Positions 10,573-24,139 of a DNA stretch of 64,000 bases are shown piece by piece; position 1 is the stretch's first letter, and every line of letters starts with the position of its first letter. The DNA comes from Selaginella moellendorffii (lineage: Eukaryota; Streptophyta; Lycopodiopsida; Selaginellales; Selaginellaceae): assembly GCF_000143415.4 (NCBI RefSeq), contig NW_003314269.1, forward strand, positions 1,601,863 through 1,665,862, in the 5' to 3' direction. The notes beneath the pieces are model-generated. The model saw only the letters and a program-made list of their open reading frames with translations. It was not told the DNA's origin and searched no databases. Made by a program: the position numbers and the translations under genes.

Positions 10573-13397
10573 ATGGCCCGTAGCAAGGTGTGTTCTTCCT
10601 CGATCGGTAGCTCCGATTGTTCTTGCGTCGTTTCTAGCTTACATTTGTGATAGCGATCTCTTCTTGGCTCAGGAATCGCTAGTTTTTGTTCTCGATGTGT
10701 CTCCGTCGATGCATCCCTATCTCCATCACGTTTCTAAAGCTACGGCAGCTGTGCTGGAAAGGAAGGTAAGTTTCTATGAGAATTTTTTGCTCATTCTTCC
10801 TTGAATTTCTTTCGTTCCAGTTATTCAATCACAAAAACGATGAGGTGGGACTTGTTCTCTTTGGCATGGAAGGTAAGCTTTAAGGATCTTCCTAGAAAAT
10901 CTTGAGAAGGTTTTCTTTCTCTTCTCAGAGACTGATAACGATCTTAGACGAGAAGTTGGGGAAGCATACGAAGGCATTGTGAGCGAACCGATTACGCTTG
11001 TCGATGGTGAGCTGGTGACGAAGCTGCGAGCGCTTCCCCGGGGATGCTACGCAGGAGACTGTATCCTTTTTTTATGTGATCGTTTCTTTGATACTTCCGT
11101 TCTTCTTAACAAGCACCACTACAGATGTCGATGCCATCGTTGTTGCCACAGATATGATCTTCAAAAAGTATGGAGATGGAAAGAAAGGAAACAAGCGGAT
11201 CTGCCTTATAACCGATGCCCAGTCGCCGATAAAAGAGCCAATGGAAGGTATGAGTATGATGGAACAGGTTGAGAAAATCGCAGAGAAAATGGAAGACCAT
11301 GGAGTGAAGTTCGACGCGGCTATACTCAGAATGAACGAGGAAAAGCGTGAAAGCGGCTCGGAGAGCACGGAGATTCTAGAGAATTTAGCGTCTCGGACGC
11401 ACGGAGAAGTCACAACCGTGGAAAGTCCTCTGTGCTTGTTTGGAGCTCTAAAGCCTCGCACAGTAACTCCCACGACGCTCTACCGAGGAGATATGGAGAT
11501 GACACCAGGTGCACGAATTAAGGTACTGGGTGTTTCACTGTGTTTTGTTCTAATTTTTTTTTTTCTTTTTTTTCTGCTTCTCCAGGTTTGGGTTTACAAG
11601 AAAGCCGCTCAAGAAAGAGTTCCTAGTCTTAAGGTTTACTCAGACAAAGCACCCCAAAGTGATGCGCTTGCGACTCACGTTGTGAAAATGGATACTGATT
11701 ACAAAAGCAGTGACGACCCGACAGTGTCCATTCCGAAAGCACAACGAGCAAAGGGTTACTACTATGGTCAGCAGCTTATCCCTGTGACCCCAGACATGGA
11801 ACTCTCACTCAAGTTCACTGCTGACAAAGGAGTAAAGCTCCTAGGATTCACAGAAGCTGCCAATATTCCAAGGTAATGGATTTTTCTTTCCCTCTCGTAC
11901 GTGATTTTAACTGTGCGAACGTAGGCACTACTATATGAAGGAGCCGAATCTTTTTGTTCCGGAGCCTGGCAATCGTAAAGCTTCTCTTGCAATATCCGCT
12001 CTTGCACGAGCTCTGAAACAAACGAACATGGTGGCCTTAGTCCGGTGTGTTTGGAGACAAGGACAACGAAATGTTGTGATGGGAGTTTTGACACCAAATC
12101 TATCCTTCGAAGATGGCATCGTAAGTTTTTGTCATTGTCCTTCAGCAAGATTTTACCCGGTGTTGCGATTTGTAGGCAGATTCTTTCTATTTCAACATCG
12201 TGCCATTTGCCGAAGATATTCGTGAGTTTGGCTTTGCATCATTTGATGACCGACCTGCGTCCCAGTTGCCTTCAAAGCAACAAGAAGAAGCTACTGATTT
12301 ACTAGTTCAGATGCTCGACCTTTCGCCCTCAGACAGCGTCGAGTCCCTGCAACCGGAGAAAACGAGCAATCCAGTTTTACAGGTAGACCAATATACCAAG
12401 CTCCCTGACTTATTTTATGATTGCATGCAGCGATTCTACCACTTTCTCTATTTGAAATCACTAAACCCAGACGCATTGGTACCTCAATTAGACGAAACTC
12501 TGAAGAAAGTCATAGAACCAGATTTTTCATCGGAGCATATTGAAAAACTTCAAGGACTTTGTAGCCAATTTACATTAGTGAACGTGCAGGTGAGGCTCTG
12601 TGCTTCTGTCTCCCTCGTTTTTCTCAGTCGGGTGGTATGCGCAGAAATCCAAAAACTCGACAAAGTTTTGGAAAGACAGAATCGGGTGGTATGCGCAGAA
12701 AACCAAAAACTCGACAAAGTTTTGGAAAGACAGAATCGAAGCCGCTGCTAAAGACGATGATGCGGAAGCAAAGCCGGATGTGGATACCTCGGGCAGTGGT
12801 CTCTCGTTCGACAGTTTTGCTACACGCCAGGTCGAGGAAGTTGGAAGCTTAAACCCAGTCCAGGACTTCCAAACGCTACTAGCTCGTCGGGACAGTGACG
12901 AATGGGTCGGGAAAGCTATACAAGGAATGAAGAAAATCATCATCGATCTCTTGGATTCCTCGTACAAAGGGAACACTTACGACAAAGCACTGACTTGCTT
13001 AGCCGCTCTCCGAAGTGGTTGCGTGATGCAAGAGGTAAGCATGCAGTCTGCAACATTTTCGGAGCTAAACTCTTGTTTTCTCCAGGAATCCAAAGAATTC
13101 AACGACTTCTTTCGTGTGCTAGCTGACAAGTGCCAAGGGAAGCGCTTGAGCGACTTCTGGGACGCAGTGATCCAGAGGAAGTTGACACTGATCTCCAAAG
13201 GAGAAGTTTCAGACAGGTATAGTTTTTTTTTTTCCTTCTTTTGTGCGTTCATCCATGAAAGTTTTCCAAACAGCGATGTCACTGAGGAGGCAGCACTGGC
13301 ATTCTTGACTTCGAGAACCGTCAAGGAGGAGCCAACCACGGCAGAAGAAGCGGAAGAAATCGACGAAATGGATGCTCTACTTGGAGAAGCTGTGTGA
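10573..13397 (+). CDS. KU80: Ku80 subunit of the Ku DNA end-binding heterodimer
   Basis: Twelve exons: 10573-10587, 10673-10765, 10821-10872, 10929-11060, 11125-11522, 11586-11872, 11925-12120, 12176-12382, 12431-12589, 12645-13034, 13086-13216 and 13274-13397. They give 727 aa, or 709 aa if exon 10 starts at 12699. The N-terminal vWA-like domain begins ESLVFVLDVSPSM. The central beta-barrel carries RGDMEMTPGARIKVW, AKGYYYGQQLIPV and NIVPFAEDIREF. The C-terminal helical domain has NPVQDFQTLLARRD and WDAVIQRKL. The end, EIDEMDALLGEAV, resembles the acidic hydrophobic tail by which animal Ku80 binds DNA-PKcs; that parallel is inference. Ku80 pairs with Ku70 in non-homologous end joining and telomere protection. 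A telo-box (AAACCCTAAA, 10544-10553) sits 20 nt before the ATG. The acceptor of exon 10 is duplicated (see 12628-12735). Confidence 0.95.
12628..12735 (+). repeat. 54-bp tandem duplication containing a splice acceptor
   Basis: Copies at 12628-12681 and 12682-12735 differ by one base (T/A in the codon after the acceptor). Each begins TCGGGTGGTATGCGCAG, so each carries a GCAG acceptor, at 12641-12644 and 12695-12698. Both acceptors restore KU80 frame from the donor at 12590, because the unit is 18 codons long. The short form joins ...VNVQ to KTKNSTKF; the long form adds 18 residues. An earlier AG at 12626-12627 would shift the frame. Confidence 0.9.
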
Positions 13398-13769
13398 AGG
13401 TTCGTCACCAGAATTTTCGTTTTCCTCCTTGCTGACACTGGAAGTTCGTATCCTCCACAGTAATCAAACGAAGAGCAAAAAAAATTTCTTCCTTTCTAAA
13501 CTTTCTTCTTTTTTCTTTGTCATCGGTCGTCGTGTCGCGCTTCATCTTCATTCCTTGATCCTTGGAAACGTACTTCCACGCGCGAAGATTCCGGAATGTG
13601 TTGATCGACGGTCTAGATCTCGTCCCGCCAGAGGAACGGACACGGCCCGCCGCTTACGGGGCTATAGTGATAAACCAAGTGTGGAGGGAAGACTATACTG
13701 TAGTTCTAGCTGCCTCAAAACCCTAGAGGCTAGGCTCCGGGCCTTGGCGGCGATCGATCGATCCATCTC

Positions 13770-16286
<2,517 letters not shown>

Positions 16287-16763
16287 AGCACCCAGCCGAC
16301 GACGACGACAACAAGCAAAAAAGAAGAAAAAAAAGAGGAGAGAACCATCGATCGATCGTTTTGAGTTTTGAGTATGAGCTCCTCACAGTTTTGCCAGGCT
16401 TTTTTGTTTCGAAGACTCTTTTAGTTTGTAGCACTGTGCTGGCGCGATCTAGAACACAGCAGTTTTGGCGCGGGAAAGAGTCTCCACTCTCTTTATATTT
16501 CTTTGTGTGTGTCCAGCTTAAAAAAATCTATTGGAAGAAGAAAGGGGAATATACTAAGGAATAGAGCAGGAGCCCTAATTTTCTCGAGAGATCAGTCGCG
16601 CGAAGAGGAGCATGATCGGCGTAGGCGCTGGGCAGCTGGGGCGGGCGCTATGAATCTCCAGGTGTGTATTGCGACTCGCGCCGCGCCTAGAGATCTCTCT
16701 CTGGAGCTTAGGTTTCCGTCCGCGTCCTTGGATTGCTTGCAGCCAATGCTGTGAGCCGAGAAG

Positions 16764-19700
16764 ATGAGCAACGTCCCGCCCCCCATGTCTTCGCAAGCTG
16801 CCTATCCTCCCCCAATGCAAATGCGTCCCAATCAGGCCTCAGGTCCTTTCGCTCAGCCACAGAGACCTCCTCAAGGACCTCCTGGAATGGTATGTATGCT
16901 TTGCTTTTGTTTTGTTTGCCTTGGCTCTTTCTCTTATCTTATGTCTTCCCTTTGTTTTCTGTTCTTTTGCTCGCTCTCGCAGTATGGATCTGCCGTTCCC
17001 TTTCCTCAACAAGGCAATGCGTATCCAGGCTCTTATCAGGTCGGGAATCCGGGTCAGCTTCTTCAGTCTTATCCAGTAAACGCAGGACAAACTAACAATG
17101 GTATGGCACAAGGTCTGCATTCGGGCGTACCACCTCCAGGATCAGTAAGTTGTTCTTTGATCCCCGCTACTTTAGTGCGAGTGCTGATTTGTTTTTTGCT
17201 TCTGCTTTTATCGGTGCTGCTACAGCGAGCTTCTGAATGGCAGGAGCATTTTTCTCCTGACGGGAGAAGGTTGGTCTTTAAATGTTTGAGTTCTCGGCCT
17301 TTTTACTCATGGTTTTGGTTTCTTGCCCTGAAGGTATTATTACAATAAGCGGACTAAGCAGTCGAGCTGGGAAAAGCCAGACGAGTTGATGACTCCGACC
17401 GAGGTTAAGTTTTTCTTGAGTTTTTTTCTCTCAGGGACTTACGTTTGTGTGTTTCCCTTTTAGCGAGCTGATGCTTCAACTGTTTGGAAAGAGTTCGTGA
17501 CTGCTGATAGCAGAAAGTAAGTTAATAAGGTTTTCTTGCATATTTCAATGCTGATGAGCACTTCGATTTCTAGATATTATTACAACAAGTTGACGAGGCA
17601 GTCTACATGGACAATGCCGGAGGAAATGAGAGTATGTCTCAGACTTTCATCCTTTGCTTTTTACATTGTTGTTTTGTGCAGGTAGCTCGCGAGCAGGCGG
17701 ATAGGGGATATATGGGAGTCGCTAAGATGGAAACTGCTCCCGGTATATCGGCACCGTCACCTTTACTTTCTTCTCCTCTTCCTTCGTCTCCTGTTGTAGC
17801 TCCTGTAGCTCAGACCCTCACCCCTGCCGCTACAGGAATCCCGTCTCCAGCGCCTCTTGCAGGGTATGTTCATTTGGTGGTTTGTATCCGTTAAAACTCA
17901 CTGATGTTCTGTAGGTCTGGCGCTGACGCTGCTGAGTCTACCGAGGAGACACAACAGACACAACAGGATCTGGAGGTAGGCAGTAAATGCGGTTTCTTAT
18001 GTATTCTGAGGTTTGAGTATCCTCAGGAAGCAAAAAAATCGTTACCATCGATTGGTAAGATCAATATTGCTCCAGTTTCAGAGGGAAAGTCATTTTCCAC
18101 GGAGGAGCCTTTGATTTCTTATGCGACAAAAAATGTACGCTCTGCTGATTGCAAGCTTGCTTCTAACTTCATATTCAGGAGGCAAAAAGCGCCTTTAAAG
18201 AACTTTTGGAAGCCATGCACGTTCAATCCGATTGGACCTGGGATCAGGTTTGATAACTTTTCCTTCGTCGCTAACATGAAATTTAACATTTACTATATTT
18301 CAGGCTATGCGCGTAATTATAAATGACAAACGGTATGGTGCCTTGAAATCTTTAGGTGAACGCAAGCAAGCTTTCAACGAGGTAACCTTAAATTTTTGTA
18401 GATTGTATCAAACTGTTTTATTCTGCCATCTCGTAGTATCTTGCGCAAAGAAAAAAGTTGGATCTTGAAGAAAAGCGTTTAAAACAAAAGAAAGCACGTG
18501 AAGATTTTATAAAGATGTTGGAAGTAAGTTTTGTTGCTCTGGTATCTGTCAGCTTACATGTTTTGCCTCGGCAACAATTTGTGTCTGCTTTAGGAATCCA
18601 AGGAGTTGACATCAGCCATGCGTTGGAGGTCAGGAGATTTAATTGGTTGCTTTGTTTTACATAACGTTTTATTTCTACAGCAAGGTCGTATCTCTTTTTG
18701 AAAGTGACCCACGTTTTCATGCCGTGGATAAAGAGCGAGAGCGTGAAGATCTTTTTGACGACTATTTGCTGGACCTGGAGCGCAAAGTAAATTATCATTG
18801 AGTTTTCTTTCGTTTTTTATTTGACATTTGCATTTCAGGAGCGAGACAAGGCTCGGGAGGAGAAAAAGAAAAGTCGCGCGGACTTCAGAAGTTACCTCGA
18901 GTCCTGTGATTTTATTAAGGTATTTGTAGTGGTGCTTTAATCCTCTTACTCACTGTATGTATAGGTAAATTCCCATTGGAGGAAAATTCAGGATAAACTC
19001 GATGACGACGAGCGCTGGAGCCGATTAGATAAAATGGACCGCTTAGAAGTCTTTCAGGTTCTCGCTACATTTTTTTAAGTGCAAACTAACACGAACTTGT
19101 GAATTTTGAAGGAATATATTCGTGATTTGGAAAAGGAAGAGGAAGAAGAAAAGAAAATGCAAAAGGTTGGGATAGAGATTATTTTCTTTAGCTTCTAATA
19201 ATAATGTTGGCTTTTCCGCAGGAACAAATACGCCGGAAAGAGCGTAAGAATCGGGACGAGTTTAGAAGTCTCTTGGAATTTCACAAAGCAGCAGGAATAT
19301 TGGTTGCAAGGTGCCCATGGCGAGACTACTTAGCTAAGGTAAAAAAAATTTGCGTCAGTTTAACATTTGACGATTTCTTCGCAGATCAAAGAGCATCCTG
19401 CTTATCAGGCAATATGTACGAATCTGTCGGGTTCGACACCGAAGGAACTTTTTATGGATGTCCTGGAGGAGCTTGACAAGCTGGTTAGTCAGAATGTCCA
19501 TCTTAGTTTGTAATGAAACGTTTTCTTTTGAACAGTATCTCGAAGACAAGGCCAAGATCAAAGACATCATGAAGGTCGGAAAGGTAGCACGGTTCTTTTT
19601 ATAGTAATTTGTATTTATCAATTATCATCTGTAGATTACGGTGGTACCGACAACCACTTACGACGATTTCAAGGCTGCACTAGCCGAGGCAGGTGACTTG

Positions 19701-20657
19701 ACGGCGATATCTGAACTGCATATAAAGGTGAGTAACTTTCCAGTCTTTCTCTCTTCTTTTCTGACACAAACACGCAAAACAGCTAGCTTTTGAAGACGCT
19801 CTCGAACGACTAAAGGAGAAAGAAGAAAAGGAGGCTAAGAAACGGCGACGCTTAGCTGAGGAGTTCTCTACTCTACTCCGATCAAACAAGGTTTCCGGTG
19901 ATAGATTGGCTGGGAAAGTTAATGAAATTTTCTTGCAGACAATAACGGCTACATCTAACTGGGAAGAGTCCAAACCGTTGCTACAGGAGACGGTGGAGTT
20001 TAGGTACGTGTAGAATCTTCTCAAATAATTTACCGGTTTCGAGTTATACTGCAGGGCTATTGATGACGAGGTGGTGCTGAGAAAGCTTTTCGATGAGCAC
20101 GTAGCTCATTTGCAACAGAAACTCAAGGAAAAAGATCGCAAGCGAGAGAAGGAGGAAAAGGTATGTGCATAAGGTATCCTTGGTAATGCTGGACTCACTT
20201 GCCCTCGTTCCAGAAGGACAAAGATAAAGACAGTAAAGACGACAAAGATAAGGAGCGGAAGAAAGACAAGAGCAGCAAGAAGGATCGTAACGAGGATGGT
20301 GAACCAGCGCTCAGTAAAGAAGAAAAGAAGAAGGACAAGGACAGGGACCGTGACAAAGAAAAGAGGCACAGAAGGCGTCACAGGAGCGCAAGCAGCGACG
20401 ATGGATCCGACAGAGATGACAGGGACGAGGCTAGGAAATCCCGGAAGCATGGACACGAGCACAGACGATCTTCAAGGAGGGTAAGCGTCGGTTATTTTCC
20501 AGGAACTTTCAGTCTCTAATTTTCGCTTCTTCCCCAGCATGGCCACGACTCTGATTCTGATACCGAGGCCAAGCCGAAACGGCAAAAGCGGGAGCGGCGG
20601 AGCACCGAGGAACTGGAGGACGGGGAGGTCGGCGAAGACGGCGAGATACGCAGCTAG
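16764..20657 (+). CDS. PRP40: Pre-mRNA-processing factor PRP40 (WW and FF domains)
   Basis: Twenty-six exons can be traced with intact frame, 829 aa in all, the first 16764-16889 and the last 20538-20657. Most introns are about 45-60 nt and the smallest exons 35-48 nt. A Pro/Gln-rich N-terminus is followed by two WW domains ([20 protein letters not shown] at about 96-133; [20 protein letters not shown] at about 137-170). A series of FF domains runs from about residue 288 ([17 protein letters not shown]) to about 690. A Lys/Asp/Glu/Arg-rich tail ends [11 protein letters not shown]40 is a U1 snRNP-associated splicing factor that links the 5' splice site to branch-point proteins and, in plants, to the RNA polymerase II C-terminal domain. 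The ATG at 16764 was chosen because it opens the conserved N-terminus. An upstream leader (about 16600-16763), with a donor-like GTGTGT after CTCCAG and an acceptor-like TTGCAG, may hold a 5' UTR intron. Confidence 0.95.
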
Positions 20658-21021
20658 GATACCATGTTTGTTAACTCCTCCCTTTCTCGCTTGTCCATCT
20701 TTCTAGCTCTCTCCACCTCGCTAGTCCGGTGGCGTGATTGTTTGGAGAACTCTTTAACTCACGTTCTTAGTTTCTAGATCTTGGGCTTGCATTCGTGGTC
20801 TTGCCTGTTTGTCGATAGGCTTCGTGGTTCTGGATTCTGGTACTGAGACGTTTGTTTTGGTGTCTTCGTTTCTCCAAGCTTGGATGGGAGCTTACAAAGC
20901 AGCTGCTAGAACGAGGTATAGAACACAAAAGCTATGGAAGTTCTTTATCTTGGCGCTAACCAAACGTTTTTGCGTGTGTAGTCCCGGGAGTGGAAAGTTT
21001 TAAAGTTCGTGTAGTCATGGA
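20658..21021. other. Intergenic, PRP40 3' UTR and PPR promoter
   Basis: About 360 bp with no open frame of note and no clear promoter motif. Confidence 0.5.
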
Positions 21022-23097
21022 ATGGCAACTCATGGAGATCAAGCCAAGACGGTCGCGCTCCAAGACTTCGCCGAGCGAGATGAGCGGCAGAGAGCTCTGG
21101 CAGTGTCGATCCGCGGCTGCGGCGATCTCGCGGATGCGCGGCTCCTCCACTCCCGCGTCCAGGCAACTCACTTCCGCCACGACAGGTACCTCTCCAATCT
21201 CTTCATCGAAGTCTATGGCAAGATTGGCAGTGTCGTGGACGCGAGACGAACTTTCGACTCCATCTCTCAGCCCAATGTATTCTCCTGGAACATGATCATC
21301 GGAGCTTACGCTAGAAATGGGTTTCTGAAAGAAGCGAGGCAGGCCTTTGATGCAATGCCCCAGGCATATTCCATCGTCGCGTCCACAGCCATGGTGGCGG
21401 CATATGCCCAGACTGGGCATCTGGACGAGGCTAAGGGAATCTTTGACAAGATGCCAACCAAGACCGTGGTGACGTGGAATGCCATGGTTGCGGCATTTGC
21501 GCAGAACGGTAGGATTGTCGAGGCACGTCAGCTGTTTGATTCGATGGACGAGCGCGATGTGGCCTCGTGGAACAACATGATAGCAGCATATTCTTTGGCT
21601 GGGAATCTCCGGGTGAGTAAGCGCATGTTTGATTCCATGCCCGAGCGCAATGCCACGTCGTGGAATGCCATGATGTCGGCATATTCTCGGGAAGGGGATC
21701 TGGAATCGACACACCGGATCTTTAACGAGATGCCAGAGCCCAACGTAGTGTCGTGGACAACGCTTGTCACGGCATATACCCAGAGAGGGGATACCGCCAA
21801 CGCGAGGGGAACCTTTGACAAGATGCCCCAGAGAGATACCGTGACGTGGACGGCTATGATTCTCTCCCATGCGGAGAAGAGGGAAATCGGTGAGGCCAAG
21901 AGATTGTTTGACAAAATGCCCGAGTGGAGCAAGATCGTGTGGAACACGATGATGTGGGGATTCGCCCACAATGGGCTTCTGGACGATGCAAAGAAGCTCT
22001 TCGATTCGATGCCAGTTCGCGACGCGGCGTCCTGGACGATCGTGATCGCGGCGCTGAGTCGTGTTGGGCGATTGGCGGAGGCGAGGGCGCTGCTGGATCG
22101 GATGCCCAATCGCCTGCCCATGGCGTGGAATGCTGTGCTTGCGGGATACGTCGACTATGGCGAGCTGCGGGAGGCGAGAGCGCTGTTTGAGACGATGGGC
22201 GAGGCGGAGAAGGGCGTCGTGACATGGACCATCATGCTTACCGCATTTGCCCAAGGAGGGGATTTGGAGTACGCGCGCGTAGTTTTCGATTCCATGCGAG
22301 AGAAGGATCTGGTGGCATGGAACGCGATGATCGCTGCGTATGCGAGGTTCTCGAGAGTGAATGAAGCGGAGGATTTGTTTTTGAAAATGCCAAGGAGGGA
22401 TCTTGTCTCGTGGACGGCAATGGCCTCAGCATTTGCCCATGCGGGGCAAATTTACTCCGCGTTGAGATTCATCCACGAGCTCATGCCGGAGAGGGACGCC
22501 ATCACCTGGTGTTCGATCATCGCCTGCTGCTCGCAGAACGGGATGGTCGATCGCGCGAGGAGGATTTTCGACGCGCTGCAGCTTGGAGCGGAGGAGCTGC
22601 CCCTGTGGAACGCGATCATCAGCGCGTGCGCGCTCAATGGCTGCTACCGCGACGCACTCGAGCTCGTCTGCTCGATGCAAATGGACGGGGTGGAAGCGGA
22701 GGAGATGACGATGGTGAGCGTGCTCATGGCATGCAGCCATGCCGGCTGGATCAAAGCCGGCAGGGGTTACTTCCTGTCGATGATCGCCGACAGGGGCTTG
22801 TCGGCCAACCTGGAGCACTACTGCATTGTGGTGGACATGCTTGCTCGCGGGGGACAGCTGAAACGCGCGGAGCAGCTCCTGGAGACGATGCCGTTTGAGC
22901 CGACTCGCGTCGCGTGGACGGCGTTCTTGGGCGCTTGCAAGAACCATCGAATGCGATTGCGTGGAAGCACTGGAGGTGAGATGATCGATCCAAAGCTTTT
23001 CTGGGCGGACGGGTCGTCGCCATCGTCAGCGTCTGCGCGAGTTAGTTCGTCCGGGACTCTGGTTCTGCTGTCCGAACTGCGCAAGCCGGGACGATAA
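21022..23097 (+). CDS. PPR protein made of 31-residue S motifs, truncated E region
   Basis: Intronless, 691 aa. From about residue 88 the protein is a nearly perfect ladder of 31-residue motifs of the form V-SWN-MI-AY---G----A---FD-MPERD, about fourteen in a row. This is the S-type PPR pattern rather than the P-L-S triplets of seed-plant editing factors. It ends in two longer motifs and the start of an E region (TMPFEPTRVAWTAFLGACKNH), after which the sequence becomes unrelated (about residue 650 on). An E+ or DYW domain is absent. Such proteins bind organellar RNA, usually for C-to-U editing in lycophytes; the target is unknown. No clear targeting peptide is visible, so a missing 5' exon is possible. 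The loss of the E region suggests a C-terminal frame break or a partner-dependent factor. Confidence 0.9.
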   Translation: MATHGDQAKTVALQDFAERDERQRALAVSIRGCGDLADARLLHSRVQATHFRHDRYLSNLFIEVYGKIGSVVDARRTFDSISQPNVFSWNMIIGAYARNGFLKEARQAFDAMPQAYSIVASTAMVAAYAQTGHLDEAKGIFDKMPTKTVVTWNAMVAAFAQNGRIVEARQLFDSMDERDVASWNNMIAAYSLAGNLRVSKRMFDSMPERNATSWNAMMSAYSREGDLESTHRIFNEMPEPNVVSWTTLVTAYTQRGDTANARGTFDKMPQRDTVTWTAMILSHAEKREIGEAKRLFDKMPEWSKIVWNTMMWGFAHNGLLDDAKKLFDSMPVRDAASWTIVIAALSRVGRLAEARALLDRMPNRLPMAWNAVLAGYVDYGELREARALFETMGEAEKGVVTWTIMLTAFAQGGDLEYARVVFDSMREKDLVAWNAMIAAYARFSRVNEAEDLFLKMPRRDLVSWTAMASAFAHAGQIYSALRFIHELMPERDAITWCSIIACCSQNGMVDRARRIFDALQLGAEELPLWNAIISACALNGCYRDALELVCSMQMDGVEAEEMTMVSVLMACSHAGWIKAGRGYFLSMIADRGLSANLEHYCIVVDMLARGGQLKRAEQLLETMPFEPTRVAWTAFLGACKNHRMRLRGSTGGEMIDPKLFWADGSSPSSASARVSSSGTLVLLSELRKPGR

Positions 23098-23409
23098 GTT
23101 ATCCACAGATCAGATAGAACTGAACAATCACTTTTTGGAAGCTCTGACTCGTGGGTCCAATCGCTTGTACAAACAATAGTAGATCTCTTCCTATCCGATA
23201 CAGAGCTCTTGGATCAAATGGTCTCGATCCTCTTGTCCCGCATTGCTTCAAACCACTGGATGGGATATCAAACAAAACAGAGGTTTTTTTTTCCTTTTTA
23301 TCCATTTTGTACAGATCAAACCATATAGGCTGGAAATGCAAAACACCCACGAGCAAGAAGCAATAGTAGCAATTCTTGTGCTCACGGGACTAAAGATCAC
23401 AAACAATCT
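23098..23409. other. Convergent 3' UTR spacer
   Basis: About 310 bp between the stop codons of the PPR gene (plus) and the dehydrin gene (minus). Nothing else is seen. Confidence 0.5.
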
Positions 23410-23730
23410 CTAGTCCGAATCGCTGCTGCTGCTGCTGCTGCCCTTGTCCTCGCCTTCCTTGCGCTCCTTGCGGTCCTTCTTCTTCTTCTTGATTTTCTCC
23501 ATGAACCCTTCGTGCTTCTTCTCCTCCCCGGCCTTGTGCTCCTCGTCCTTCTTGTACCCCGCGGCCGCTGGAGGAGGCACCGCCCCGGATCCGGAGCAAG
23601 GAACCCCCGCCGGATGGTCGTGGCCTTTGTGCTCGCCGGTGGCGTGGGCCTTGTCCTCCTTCTTGTGCTCCTCCTCCTTCTTGTGCCCGCCAATGTGGAG
23701 CGTCTCGCTGATCTTCTCCATCATCGACAT
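23410..23730 (-). CDS. KS-type dehydrin (HIRD11-like)
   Basis: 106 aa from ATG at 23730. It begins MSMMEKISETLHIGG, as KS dehydrins do, then His/Lys/Glu-rich sequence (HKKEEEHKKED), a Pro/Ala loop, one K-segment-like motif (KHEGFMEKIKKKKK at about residues 75-88), a long Lys/Arg/Glu stretch and a terminal phosphorylatable Ser tract (SSSSSSDSD). The order head, His-rich, K segment, poly-Lys, Ser tract matches the small KS dehydrins of plants, which bind metal ions and protect membranes and enzymes in drought and cold. The K-segment keeps the FMEKIK core but replaces the usual ending with lysines. No intron is apparent. A TATA box lies upstream at 23861-23870. Confidence 0.88.
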   Translation of the reverse strand: MSMMEKISETLHIGGHKKEEEHKKEDKAHATGEHKGHDHPAGVPCSGSGAVPPPAAAGYKKDEEHKAGEEKKHEGFMEKIKKKKKDRKERKEGEDKGSSSSSSDSD

Positions 23731-23860
23731 TGTGAAACAAAAACTAGAGAGCAAAAACTATGAAGCAAAGATTACTAAGAACTTTCTCAACCCAACGGAC
23801 TTTGATCCACACCAATGAGAACTCCTGGACTTGATACTCCTCCAATGGCCGGGTCGCGAG

Positions 23861-23870
23861 ACTATATAGG
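23861..23870 (-). promoter_or_regulatory. Probable TATA box of the dehydrin gene, with upstream G/C-rich stress-type motifs
   Basis: On the minus strand the sequence reads CTATATAGTC, about 135 nt before the ATG, which would leave a leader of roughly 100 nt. Farther upstream, at 23894-23900, is ACGCGTG, similar to the CE3-type coupling element of ABA-responsive promoters, and there is a second GC-rich CACGCGG near 23920. ABA or desiccation control is inference. Confidence 0.5.
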
Positions 23871-24139
23871 AGCCGAGAGCCAACGACATGGCGACGCGTG
23901 GGCGAATGGAATGCCCACACGCGGAGGACTCCACCGCGTCCGGTGCGTGTATGGGCCCACTGTGATTGATATAGAACGATACATGTTCGTACCTATAATA
24001 GTATTATTTCTCCGAAGGAGGAATCCATCACATCACCGACACATGATCTACACAACTGAACGCTTTATCAAAGTTTCTTCATGGGTAAAAAAATCTTCGC
24101 TTTAATCGATTGTGTTCCCCACATTGGTTGGTCACAAAT

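Noticed and set aside
19425-19450. tRNA-like GGTTCGA word in PRP40
   Set aside because: It lies inside a coding exon with no acceptor stem or anticodon arm around it. No tRNA, rRNA or CRISPR array was found anywhere in the window.
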